Shown: positions 46,382 to 56,095 of the stretch, piece by piece
Layout: the number at the start of each line of letters is the position of its first letter
How positions within the stretch are numbered: the first letter of the stretch is position 1
Source: an uncultured Alphaproteobacteria bacterium
GTDB lineage: Bacteria > Pseudomonadota > Alphaproteobacteria > HIMB59 > GCA-002718135
NCBI GenBank assembly: GCA_902584805.1
Contig: CACIBE010000006.1
Location: 1-64,000 of the forward strand
Reading direction: 5' to 3'
DNA length: 64,000 bases
Notes under the pieces: generated by a model
The model's input: only the letters and a program-made list of their open reading frames with translations
Told to the model about the DNA's origin: nothing
Database searches by the model: none
Translations under genes and position numbers: made by a program

Positions 46382-47493
46382 TTTAATTTTGTTGAAAAGT
46401 TAAAAATAGTAAATATTAAAAAGAAAATTACACCAAATATAATTAAAAAATAATTGATATTAAAGCTTATTAAAGCACCAATGATAGTTGGACCAATAAA
46501 GGAACCAATATTTTCACATATGCTATAACTTGCTACTCCAAAAACAATTAAATGGCTTTTTAAATTAGTGTTAATTAAATTGAAATTAATAAGGAATAAA
46601 CTTCCTACAGATAAATAAAAAATAAAAGTAAAGAAAATGATAGTAAAATAATTTTCTGTAAAAAAGAAAATAATTAATCCAGCAATGGAAATTAAGCAGA
46701 ATATATTTAAAATTAAAACTTTACTAATTTTATCTATTAATTTTCCTATTAATGGAAAAATTAATAACACTAACATTCCTGAAGTAAAATTAATTCTTCC
46801 AACATCTTTATCTGCAAACCCTTTTTCAATTAAGAATGATGGAAAGAGAGAACTCCAACCTGCATCACTAATTCCTAAAAAAAATACACAAATTAAAATA
46901 AATTTAATATTATTAATCACATTATAAGATAATGAAAACTCAACCTTTTCAACTTTTGTTAAGAGTATGCTCGATTTAGAAACAAAAACTGGTAAAAATT
47001 GAAATACAATAAGCAGTATAGCGATTACGTAACTTAAATAATTAACTCCATTAAATGCAATAATAAGAGAGCCCAGTATTGCTCCAAATCCCGCACTAGA
47101 CCAAAACAAAGAAATATAAAAACCTGATTTATTTTTAAATTCTGAACTAATGTATGTTTCAATTGTCAAAAAATTGATATGATTTGTAAATCCCATGACA
47201 AATGTAATAATCACAATAGTGAAAATGCTGAATTGAAAAAATAAAAGTAAAAAAAATAATAATTGAATTAAAATAGAACAAATTAAAGTAAAAAATAAAC
47301 TATACTTTTCTCTAATAATATTATGCAAAAATGAAGAAACAATAACTCCAAGTGCAAAAAAGGACAAAGAAAAACCAATTAAAGATTCATTATAATTTTT
47401 TAATTTAAGATCTATTGCTAGAGTAGAAGATAGAAAACTTGCTGCAAGAGCAAAAGAAAATATGATTGTCGAATAATTAATAATATTCCTCAT
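46360..47493 (-). CDS. MFS transporter
   Basis: 12-TM-like hydrophobic ORF, MRNIINYSTIIFSFALAASFLSSTLAIDLKL; stop lies within antisense of the tRNA. Confidence 0.82.
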   Translation of the reverse strand: MRNIINYSTIIFSFALAASFLSSTLAIDLKLKNYNESLIGFSLSFFALGVIVSSFLHNIIREKYSLFFTLICSILIQLLFFLLLFFQFSIFTIVIITFVMGFTNHINFLTIETYISSEFKNKSGFYISLFWSSAGFGAILGSLIIAFNGVNYLSYVIAILLIVFQFLPVFVSKSSILLTKVEKVEFSLSYNVINNIKFILICVFFLGISDAGWSSLFPSFLIEKGFADKDVGRINFTSGMLVLLIFPLIGKLIDKISKVLILNIFCLISIAGLIIFFFTENYFTIIFFTFIFYLSVGSLFLINFNLINTNLKSHLIVFGVASYSICENIGSFIGPTIIGALISFNINYFLIIFGVIFFLIFTIFNFSTKLNGGPSGT

Positions 47494-47540
47494 TATTTTC
47501 TTGAATAATCTTTTTATACAATTAATAAAGCCCTAAATAG

Positions 47541-48605
47541 ATGGCATTAATTTCACTTAGACAACTTTTGGATCACGCTGCAGAGAATAATTACGGTGTA
47601 CCAGCTTTTAATGTAAATAACCTGGAAGCGATTAGGGCTATAATGGAAGGGGCTAAAGAGTTAAATAGCCCAGTTATTTTGCAAGCTTCTGGAGCAGCAA
47701 GAAAATACGCTGGCCCCATTTTTGTTAAAAAATTAGTAGAAGCCGCAATGGACGAATTTTCAGACATTCCAACTGTTTTACATCAAGATCATGGTGGATC
47801 TCCATCAGATTGCAAAAATTGTATCGAACTTGGATTTACTTCTGTCATGATGGATGGCTCCTTAATGGATGACCAAAAAACACCTTCAGACTTTGATTAT
47901 AACGTTAGAGTTACCAAAGAAACAACTGATATGGCGCATGCCTTAGGTGTTTCCGTTGAAGGAGAAATTGGATGCTTAGGTTCTTTGGAAACTGGAACTG
48001 GGGAAAAAGAAGATGGTGTTGGTGCAGAAGGAAAACTTGATCATGATCAACTTTTAACAGATCCAGATGAGGCATCAGATTTTGTTAAGGCAACTAATGT
48101 AGATGCATTAGCTATTGCTATTGGAACGAGTCATGGAGCTTATAAATTTTCTCGACCACCTACAGGTGATATTTTAGCAATTGATAGAATTAAAGAAATA
48201 CATTCAAGACTTCCAAATACTCATTTAGTAATGCATGGATCATCCTCTGTTCCTCAAGATTTAATAAAAACTATTAACGAATATGGCGGAAAAATAAAAG
48301 AAACATACGGTGTACCTGTGTCTGAAATCCAAGAAGGAATTAAACATGGTGTTCGAAAAGTAAATGTTGATACAGACTTAAGACTAGCAGCTACAGCTGC
48401 AGTAAGAAAATATTTCCATGAAAACCCTTCTCAATTTGATCCTAGAAAATATTTATTACTTTCAAAAGACGCTATGAAAGAAGTTGTAAAAAGTAGACTT
48501 CAAGAATTTGGAACTGCAGGAAATGCTTCATCTATAAACTCAATTTCTTTAGGTGAAATGTCAAAAAAATATAAATCTGGTGAGTTTAAAGCTATTATCA
48601 ATTAG
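47541..48605 (+). CDS. fba: Class II fructose-bisphosphate aldolase
   Basis: [66 protein letters not shown]. Confidence 0.93.
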   Translation: MALISLRQLLDHAAENNYGVPAFNVNNLEAIRAIMEGAKELNSPVILQASGAARKYAGPIFVKKLVEAAMDEFSDIPTVLHQDHGGSPSDCKNCIELGFTSVMMDGSLMDDQKTPSDFDYNVRVTKETTDMAHALGVSVEGEIGCLGSLETGTGEKEDGVGAEGKLDHDQLLTDPDEASDFVKATNVDALAIAIGTSHGAYKFSRPPTGDILAIDRIKEIHSRLPNTHLVMHGSSSVPQDLIKTINEYGGKIKETYGVPVSEIQEGIKHGVRKVNVDTDLRLAATAAVRKYFHENPSQFDPRKYLLLSKDAMKEVVKSRLQEFGTAGNASSINSISLGEMSKKYKSGEFKAIIN

Positions 48606-48650
48606 CTTTTTATTATTGATAAAAATTATTTTTTAATCCAAAATATAAAT

Positions 48651-49478
48651 ATGAAAAAAGTTTCACAGCTTGATGAATATTTATTTGATTTAAATGGATA
48701 TTTAATAATTGAAAATGCTTTAAGTAAAAAAGAATTAAAAGATCTTAATAATATTCTAGATAAATTAAAAAGTTTAAAACATAAAGAATGGGCAGGCTAT
48801 GTTCATGGACACAATTACGGTGGTAAGGAAGGTTTAAATCTTCAACAAATTTATGAAGCCGGAAAACCCTTTGAAAAATTAATTGATCATCCTTCATGGA
48901 TAAATCATATGCTTCATTTTGTTGGAGGAAAAGATACATTTGATCAACATCATGGACCATTATTTATCGATGAAAATTTTGCGAATATTAGAGGGCAAGG
49001 AGAAGCTATTGGAATTCATTCTGGTGCTCACGAAGGAACTCAAAGAGGTCATTATAGATTTGAAAATGGAAAATTTCACTGCGGACAAATTAATATTTTG
49101 CTAGCTCTCAATGATATAGGCCCTGGTGATGGTGGTACAGTCATTATTCCTTCATCACATAAATCAAATTTACGTCATCCAGAGTTTGATAAACATGTTA
49201 TGAAAAAGGGCAAAGTTACATCAGCTGATAATATGACAGCTTCAAAAGAAATTTATTTAAAAGCTGGAGATGGACTATTATTTGTAGATTCACTTTGTCA
49301 TGGTTCTGCAAAAAGAACAAATAAAGGAGAAAGAAGAATTGTTGTTTACAGATATGGGCCTTCTTGGGGTTTTTTTAGACACCCTTATCGACCTTCAAAA
49401 AAACTACTTTCAAATCTCACTGAATTTCAAAAAAAAATAGTAATGCCTCACGAGCAAGTGCTTTCACCAAATAACTAA
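48651..49478 (+). CDS. PhyH-family protein with HxG in place of HxD
   Basis: GIHSGAHEGTQRGHYRFENGKFHCGQINILLALNDIGPGDGGTVIIPSSHKSN, distal LCHGSAKRTNKGERRIV. Confidence 0.85.
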   Translation: MKKVSQLDEYLFDLNGYLIIENALSKKELKDLNNILDKLKSLKHKEWAGYVHGHNYGGKEGLNLQQIYEAGKPFEKLIDHPSWINHMLHFVGGKDTFDQHHGPLFIDENFANIRGQGEAIGIHSGAHEGTQRGHYRFENGKFHCGQINILLALNDIGPGDGGTVIIPSSHKSNLRHPEFDKHVMKKGKVTSADNMTASKEIYLKAGDGLLFVDSLCHGSAKRTNKGERRIVVYRYGPSWGFFRHPYRPSKKLLSNLTEFQKKIVMPHEQVLSPNN

Positions 49479-49571
49479 AAAAACAAGATTATTTACTAGT
49501 TAAATACATTTTTTTTATCTTGATTTTTCGATCAATTTAACTTTTAAATGATATATTAAAGGGAGGAATAG

Positions 49572-50825
49572 ATGAAATTAATAAAATCCTTAATTTTGTC
49601 TCTTGCAGTTTTAGTTGGGTTTTCATCAACTTCAAATGCTAGAGATATTACACTTTCAATGTGGACGCACAACCAGCTCTATGTTGATTATTTCAATACT
49701 TATCTTGAAGAAGTGCAAGCTGCATTTCCAGATGATAATATTACTTTTGATTTTCAAGTTACGCCTGATATGGCTACAAACAGTTTAACGGCGATTGCTT
49801 CAGGTTCTGAACATACTGATCTTTTAGGAATTGAGATAAGCGGTTTTGGTCTATTTATGGTTGATGATATTATTTCAGACAACTTTGTACCACTAACAGA
49901 TATGTACGGTGACATGTCTCAATGGAATCCAGGAAAAGTAGCTGCTTGGACTCACACTAATGGTGAGATATATGGAATTGAAAGTGAAGGCTGTTATATG
50001 GTCTATTACTACAACCCAAGCATTCTTGAAAGTTATGGTAAATCAGTACCAAAAACTTGGGATGAGTTTATGGAAACTGGAAAAATTTTAGCAAAAGATG
50101 GAATTTCAATGATGCTATCTGAGTTAAGATTTATTGGAATGTACCAACAAGCTGGTGGTAAATTCTTCAATGAAGATGGTGAATTTGAAATGGATGAAGA
50201 TCTTTTCATGGAGGTTTTAAAATTCCAAGAAGAAGCTTTTGCATCCGGAGTAATTAATTATACTACTGACTATTGGGGTCAAACACCTGGTGTTCTTTAC
50301 AATTCAAAGCAAACTGTAGGAACTATGGCGCCTGACTGGTATAACAACTGTTGTTTACAACCTACAGTTAAGGATACACAGTCTGGTGAGTGGAGAGTTG
50401 CTCCTCTTCCTACTTGGGGAGATGAAGGATATAAAACTTTTCACTGGGGTGGAACTGGTTTTGCCATTCATAAATCTTCAGAAGCTGTAGATGTTGCTAA
50501 AAAGTTACTTGAACTCGCTTACTTCTCATATGAAGGTCAAATTGCAAAATATGATTTCTTCGGAGGAATGCCTACTTTATTGGCTGCTCTTGAAGATCCA
50601 AGAATTGCAGATAAAAAATTTGATTTTTATGGAGGTCAAAAATTTGCAGAGCCATTTATTTCTGTAGCAGGGTCAAGTGCTGATGACTATCAGCATGTTG
50701 GTCGAGCTATTATTGATAGTGTTTCTCGTGATTTGACAACATTATTAGCAAATGGTGAAATAACTGCTGAGGAAGCTCATGAAAGGTTCATTTCACAAGT
50801 TCAGGATGAACTTGACTTTTTATAG
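49572..50825 (+). CDS. Extracellular sugar-binding protein (CUT1, family 1)
   Basis: Signal peptide; DITLSMWTHNQLYVDYFNTYLEEV; YYYNPSILESYGKSVPKTWDEFMETGKIL. Confidence 0.9.
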   Translation: MKLIKSLILSLAVLVGFSSTSNARDITLSMWTHNQLYVDYFNTYLEEVQAAFPDDNITFDFQVTPDMATNSLTAIASGSEHTDLLGIEISGFGLFMVDDIISDNFVPLTDMYGDMSQWNPGKVAAWTHTNGEIYGIESEGCYMVYYYNPSILESYGKSVPKTWDEFMETGKILAKDGISMMLSELRFIGMYQQAGGKFFNEDGEFEMDEDLFMEVLKFQEEAFASGVINYTTDYWGQTPGVLYNSKQTVGTMAPDWYNNCCLQPTVKDTQSGEWRVAPLPTWGDEGYKTFHWGGTGFAIHKSSEAVDVAKKLLELAYFSYEGQIAKYDFFGGMPTLLAALEDPRIADKKFDFYGGQKFAEPFISVAGSSADDYQHVGRAIIDSVSRDLTTLLANGEITAEEAHERFISQVQDELDFL

Positions 50826-50837
50826 ACGATAATTTTT

Positions 50838-50861
50838 AAAGCAGGGTTTTTACCCTGCTTT
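50838..50861 (+). terminator. GC-rich hairpin immediately after SBP gene
   Basis: AAAGCAGGGT-tttt-ACCCTGCTTT followed by TTTT, between SBP and permease. Confidence 0.82.
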
Positions 50862-50887
50862 TTTAAAAATAAAATCAAAATAATAAT

Positions 50888-52714
50888 ATGTCAGTTGTGA
50901 GTAATAGTAGAAGATTAAGACCTGAAAAGGTTGCGCCGTATTTTTTTATATCGCCATTTTATATTATTTTTACAATTTTTTTTCTTTTACCTACCATAGC
51001 TTCTTTTATTTTAGCTTTTTACAAATGGAAAGGTGTAAAGGCTCCTAAACCTAGGGGATGGGGAAATTTTGAATATTTATTTTTTAAAGACCAAAACTTT
51101 TGGGAAACTTTCCAAAATACAGTATTTTATTCTGCGGGCAGTGTATTTATTACTATTCCCCTTGCTCTTTTATTAGCTCTTGCTCTTAATAGTCATAGTT
51201 TAAAACTAAAACCTTTTTGGCGTTTAGTATTTTTCTCACCGATTGTTACTTCAGTTGTTGCGGCTGCATTAACTTTCAAGATGATATTAAATAGTGAATT
51301 TGGATTACTTAATTATGTAATTGGTTTTATTGGAATTGAACCAGTCAATTGGGTTGAATCTTCAGCAACCTCAAAGTGGTCTGTCATGATGTTAGTAATA
51401 TGGAGATGGACTGGTTTAACCTGTATTTATTTTTTAGCTGGACTACAATTTATAGATAGAACTTTGTATGAAGCTGCAAAAATTGACGGTGCAACAGCAT
51501 GGCATCAATTCTGGTATGTTACTCTTCCTCAATTAGCACCAGTTACTCTTTTTGTTTGTATAATTGTTTCTATTGGCTCTTTTCAAATATTTGAAGATGT
51601 ATTTGTTATGTATAGTGGAAACGATGTTCCAACTCACGCTAAATCAATGGTTGTATACATGATGGAAAGAGGTTTCAATCAACTCAAATTAGGTTTTGGT
51701 TCCTCTATTGGTGTATTTATGTTCATCTGTATTTTAGCTATATCATTATTTCAATTTAGATCATTTGCATCAAATTTAGATCAGGATGCTAAAAAAAGTT
51801 TTATTGAGAGAATTTTATCTCCTATCATAGATTTTATTGCTAATATTTTTCCAATAGAATCTTCTACTTCTAGTAAAAAATCTTTATCTCCAAAAATTGG
51901 TAAATATTCATTAAATTTTATAATTACAATTATTGGTTTGATAACACTTATTCCTTACGCTTTCATGCTTACCTCTTCAGTTAAATCAACAGCAGAAATA
52001 ATGGCATGGCCACCTATAATGTGGTCTAAAAGTCCTAATTGGGTAAATGTAACAAAATTATTTACTGAGTTTCCAGCAAGTTTATGGATATTCAATTCCT
52101 TCTTTGTTGCTATTGCTGTTACAATTCTAACGATCTTTTTATGTACTTTAGCTGGGTATGCGTTTGCAAAATATAATTTTAAGGGAAAAAATAAACTTTT
52201 CATATTTATGGTAGCAACTGCAATGATACCTTTTCCTATTATAATGATCCCTCTTTATGTTTTAGTAGGTAGAATGGGAATGAATGATACCTTATCGGGA
52301 TTAATAGTTCCTTTTATAGCTCCTGCAATAGGAATTTTTATGATGAGACAGTTCATAACATCTGTTCCCGATGAATTAATTCAAGCAGCAAGATCAGATG
52401 GCGCTGGTGAGTTTAGAATATTTTGGCAAATAGTTGTCCCACTTGTTTGGCCTGGTATTGCTACTCTAGCAATAATTACATTTGTTAATTCTTGGAATAG
52501 TTTCTTATGGCCTCTTATTATTTTAAGAGATGATCTTAATTACACCATTCCTCTTGGTATGACTGAAGTATTTGCGCTGAGTGTTGGTCAGGAGCCGCAG
52601 TATGGACAAGCTATGGCTTTTGCAACCTTAACAACAATTCCAATTATAGTCATTTTTTCTTTTGTTCAAAAATATTATATTGCTGGCTTATCAGCAGGAG
52701 CAGTAAAAGGTTAG
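50888..52714 (+). CDS. Fused CUT1 sugar ABC transporter permease (MalF-like + MalG-like domains in one chain)
   Basis: Two EAA loops: LYEAAKIDGATAWHQFWYVTLP and LIQAARSDGAGEFRIFWQIVVP; two complete permease halves in 608 aa. Confidence 0.93.
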   Translation: MSVVSNSRRLRPEKVAPYFFISPFYIIFTIFFLLPTIASFILAFYKWKGVKAPKPRGWGNFEYLFFKDQNFWETFQNTVFYSAGSVFITIPLALLLALALNSHSLKLKPFWRLVFFSPIVTSVVAAALTFKMILNSEFGLLNYVIGFIGIEPVNWVESSATSKWSVMMLVIWRWTGLTCIYFLAGLQFIDRTLYEAAKIDGATAWHQFWYVTLPQLAPVTLFVCIIVSIGSFQIFEDVFVMYSGNDVPTHAKSMVVYMMERGFNQLKLGFGSSIGVFMFICILAISLFQFRSFASNLDQDAKKSFIERILSPIIDFIANIFPIESSTSSKKSLSPKIGKYSLNFIITIIGLITLIPYAFMLTSSVKSTAEIMAWPPIMWSKSPNWVNVTKLFTEFPASLWIFNSFFVAIAVTILTIFLCTLAGYAFAKYNFKGKNKLFIFMVATAMIPFPIIMIPLYVLVGRMGMNDTLSGLIVPFIAPAIGIFMMRQFITSVPDELIQAARSDGAGEFRIFWQIVVPLVWPGIATLAIITFVNSWNSFLWPLIILRDDLNYTIPLGMTEVFALSVGQEPQYGQAMAFATLTTIPIIVIFSFVQKYYIAGLSAGAVKG

Positions 52715-52715
52715 T

Positions 52716-53759
52716 ATGGAAAAAATTAAATGGGGAATTATAGGACCTGGAAGTATAGCAAATAATTTTGCAGATGGACTTAAAGGTTCTTATTCTGGTC
52801 AACTAGTAAGTATAGCAAGTAAAAATGATGATCGCCGAAAAAGCTTTGGTGATAAATACGATATTCATCCTGATTTTAGATTTGATAATTATGATGATAT
52901 TATAAATTCAGAACATATTGATGCTATTTATATTTCGACACCACATACTCTACATGCTGAATGGACAATAAAAGCTGCAGGAAAAGGAAAGCATGTTCTT
53001 TGTGAAAAACCAGGAGCTGTAAATCTAAACCAAGGTAAAAAAATTATAGAGGCTGTAAAAGAAGCTGGAGTTTTTTATATGGAAGGCTTTATGTATCGAT
53101 GTCATCCTCAAATTCCAAAACTTTTAGAAGTAATAAAAAATAAAGCGATAGGGGATATCACATCAATTGAAGCTTCTTTTGGTTTTGATATGGGTAAAAC
53201 AATACCAGATCACAGATTATTTAATAAAAATTTAGCAGGTGGAGGTATCCTTGATGTTGGGTTATATCCCATTTCTTTTTCTAGACTTATTGCAGGGGTC
53301 GCAACTGGCGAAAAATTTTTAGAACCTAAATTTATAGAAGCTGAAGCGAGAATAGGAGAAACAGGGGTAGATGAGGTTGCCCATGCAAATTTAGAATTTA
53401 AAAATGGTATAAAAGCTAAAGTCTCAACTGCAGTTATGGAAAGTATGAAAAACAATGCAGTTATCTTAGGATCGGATGGCAAAATTGAGTTGCCAGATCC
53501 ATGGATGCCTGGAAGAGAAGGCGGCCCATACCATGCTAAAATAATTATTACAAAAGAAGGTAATGAAGAAATTATAGATGTTAAAGGGCCAGAACATTTG
53601 TTTTTCTTCGAAGGAGAACTTGCAAGTCAGTGTATTGCAAAAGAAAAAACACAACCACCTCATCCAGCAATGACTTGGGAAGATACATTAGGTAATCTTC
53701 AAGCTCTTGATACATGGAGAGAGAAAGTAAATTATAAACTACCACAGGATGATATATGA
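52716..53759 (+). CDS. Gfo/Idh/MocA family oxidoreductase
   Basis: IKWGIIGPGSIANNFADGL, YISTPHTLHAEWTIKAAGKGKHVLCEKPGAVN. Confidence 0.93.
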   Translation: MEKIKWGIIGPGSIANNFADGLKGSYSGQLVSIASKNDDRRKSFGDKYDIHPDFRFDNYDDIINSEHIDAIYISTPHTLHAEWTIKAAGKGKHVLCEKPGAVNLNQGKKIIEAVKEAGVFYMEGFMYRCHPQIPKLLEVIKNKAIGDITSIEASFGFDMGKTIPDHRLFNKNLAGGGILDVGLYPISFSRLIAGVATGEKFLEPKFIEAEARIGETGVDEVAHANLEFKNGIKAKVSTAVMESMKNNAVILGSDGKIELPDPWMPGREGGPYHAKIIITKEGNEEIIDVKGPEHLFFFEGELASQCIAKEKTQPPHPAMTWEDTLGNLQALDTWREKVNYKLPQDDI

Positions 53760-54709
53760 AATACGGTAGAATAGAAGGAATAAATAAAGACATTTCTAAA
53801 CTTGTTATGGGATGTGATAACCAAGACGATATCAATGAGGCTTCAAAGTTATGGGATCATTGGATTGAAGTTGGTGGCAATATCTTTGATACTGCATTTA
53901 TTTATGGGGGTGGTAATCATGAAAAAGTTTTTGGCGAATGGTTAAAAAATAATAATAGACAAGATGTTTTAATACTTGGCAAAGGTGCGCATTCACCTGA
54001 ATGTAATCCTGAAGCAATTTCAAAGCAATTAACTATCTCTCTTGAACGAATGAAAACAGATTATGTTGATATTTATATCATGCACCGAGATAATACTGAT
54101 TATCCAATTGATGAATTCATGGATGTTTTGAATGAGGAAAAAGAAAAAGGTAGAATTAAAATATTTGGTGGTTCAAATTGGACAATACAAAGATTTAAAG
54201 AAGCAAATGAATGGGCAGAAAAAAATAATAAACAAGAAATGTCAATTTTAAATAATAATTTAGCACTTGCTAAAATGATTAAGCCTCTTTGGAATGGTTG
54301 CTTATCATCTAATACTGAAGAGATATTGGCATACCTAAATTCTTCACAAAAATCTCATATGTCTTGGTCTAGTCAAGCAAGAGGTTATTTTTTACCTGAT
54401 AATATAACGCAAGAGATTGAAGATAAAATTACTAAGGCGGAGACATACCGAGCACCAGGGGAGAACTCAAGCGGTCCTATTAGTTGCTATGATAGTGAAG
54501 ATAATAGAGAAAGAAAAAAAAGAGCTATGGAGTTAGCTGATAAAAAAGGCTGTTCTGCTCATAATATTGCAGCAAGCTGGACCATAAACCAGTCTTTTCC
54601 TTCTTTTGCATTAATTGGCCCTAGATCTGTAAAAGAGTTAGATACAACCCTCCCTTGTCTTGATATTGAACTGAGCCAAGAAGAAATTAATTGGTTGAAC
54701 CTTCTCTAA
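53756..54709 (+). CDS. Aldo/keto reductase
   Basis: GNIFDTAFIYGGGNHEKVFGEWLK, ILGKGAH, TDYVDIYIMHRD, GGSNW catalytic pattern. Confidence 0.92.
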   Translation: MKYGRIEGINKDISKLVMGCDNQDDINEASKLWDHWIEVGGNIFDTAFIYGGGNHEKVFGEWLKNNNRQDVLILGKGAHSPECNPEAISKQLTISLERMKTDYVDIYIMHRDNTDYPIDEFMDVLNEEKEKGRIKIFGGSNWTIQRFKEANEWAEKNNKQEMSILNNNLALAKMIKPLWNGCLSSNTEEILAYLNSSQKSHMSWSSQARGYFLPDNITQEIEDKITKAETYRAPGENSSGPISCYDSEDNRERKKRAMELADKKGCSAHNIAASWTINQSFPSFALIGPRSVKELDTTLPCLDIELSQEEINWLNLL

Positions 54710-54797
54710 TATTACTATCAAATTGCGTTAATTTAACTGGTTGACTTTATTACAGAGATATTCATTGTTCTTTATTAATTAATCAAAGGGAGGAAAA

Positions 54798-56042
54798 ATG
54801 AAAAAATTTTTTTCAATACTTTTAACTTTATTTTTACCTCTATCTTTTACTAATGTTTCTAAAGCTGCAGGGCATATGGAAGCTGAAGTTATTCACTGGT
54901 GGACATCTGGTGGAGAACAAGCTGCTATCTCTCAATTTGCAGAAGCTTGGCAAGAGATGGGTAATACTTGGATTGATACTGCTATTACTGGTGGAGACAA
55001 TGCAAGAGGAACAACTGTAAACAGAATTATTGGAGGAAATCCTCCAACTGCAGCACAGTTTAATATTTCAAAACAATTTGTAGACTTAGTTGAGCAGGGC
55101 TTACTTCAATCACTTGAAGAAGTTGCATCTGCAGAAGGTTGGAGAGATTTTATTTATCCACCTGAACTAATCGAAACGTGCGAATTTGAAGGTGAATTTT
55201 ATTGTGTACCAGTAAACATTCACAGTTGGCAATGGATGTGGATTAACAACGATGTATATAAACAAGTTGGTCTTCCAGTTCCACAAACATTTGAAGAATT
55301 TTTAGCCGGTGCACCAAAAATACAAGAAGCAGGAATTATTCCTTTAGCTCTTGGTGGACAAACATGGCAAGAGTCTGGAATGTTTGGAGTTGTATCATCT
55401 TCAATTCTAGGTTTTCCTCACATGCAAAAAATATTTAGAGATAAAGATGTTGATACTCTAAGAGATGGAAGATTTGCAGATGTGTTAAATACTTATAGAG
55501 AACTTAATGCATTTACTGATGAGGGTTCTCCAGGAAGATTGTGGAATGATACTACTGCAATGGTCATCGAAGGTAAAGCTGCAATGCAAGTCATGGGTGA
55601 CTGGGCAAGAGGTGAATTTGCTGTTGCTGGAAAAGAGGCAATGGTTGATTATTCTTGTATAATTCCAGGAAAAGAAAAATATGTAGCCCTTGGTGGTGAC
55701 GTGTTTGTTTTCCCTAAAAATGATGATCCAAAAGTAAAAGATGTTCAACTTGCAATGGCTAGTATGATGGTAAATCCAACTGTACAAGCTAAGTTTAACA
55801 ATGCTAAAGGATCTCTTCCAATGAGACTTGACGTTGATACTTCAGCTGCTGACGCTTGTATGCAAATGGGTTTAGATTTAATTCAAAATCCTGATGCAAT
55901 CATGAGAGAAAGTGATGATTGGAACACTCCAGCATTTACTAACGCTTGGGATGATATTATTTCTGAATTTAGAAATGATCCTAATTACACAGTTGCGCAA
56001 GTAATGGACGACCTTGAAGGCGTTTTAACAAGCGGTCTATAA
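54798..56042 (+). CDS. Glucose/mannose-type sugar-binding protein (GtsA-like)
   Basis: Signal peptide; AEVIHWWTSGGEQAAISQFAEAWQ; GNPPTAAQFN; WMWINNDVYKQVGLPVPQTFEEFL. Confidence 0.9.
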   Translation: MKKFFSILLTLFLPLSFTNVSKAAGHMEAEVIHWWTSGGEQAAISQFAEAWQEMGNTWIDTAITGGDNARGTTVNRIIGGNPPTAAQFNISKQFVDLVEQGLLQSLEEVASAEGWRDFIYPPELIETCEFEGEFYCVPVNIHSWQWMWINNDVYKQVGLPVPQTFEEFLAGAPKIQEAGIIPLALGGQTWQESGMFGVVSSSILGFPHMQKIFRDKDVDTLRDGRFADVLNTYRELNAFTDEGSPGRLWNDTTAMVIEGKAAMQVMGDWARGEFAVAGKEAMVDYSCIIPGKEKYVALGGDVFVFPKNDDPKVKDVQLAMASMMVNPTVQAKFNNAKGSLPMRLDVDTSAADACMQMGLDLIQNPDAIMRESDDWNTPAFTNAWDDIISEFRNDPNYTVAQVMDDLEGVLTSGL

Positions 56043-56055
56043 TATAATATATAAA

Positions 56056-56079
56056 TTAGGGCAGGAAATCCTGCCCTAA
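56056..56079 (+). terminator. GC-rich hairpin immediately after SBP gene
   Basis: TTAGGGCAGG-aaat-CCTGCCCTAA then CTTTATTTT, between SBP and permease. Confidence 0.82.
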
Positions 56080-56095
56080 CTTTATTTTAAATTAA

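Noticed and set aside
48606-48650. Possible terminator TTTTTAT..ATAAAAA after fba
   Set aside because: A/T-only weak hairpin, unlike the GC-rich post-SBP stems; insufficient support.
48919-49104. Overlapping ORF 48919..49104 inside the PhyH-family gene
   Set aside because: Out-of-frame reading of a clearly coding region.
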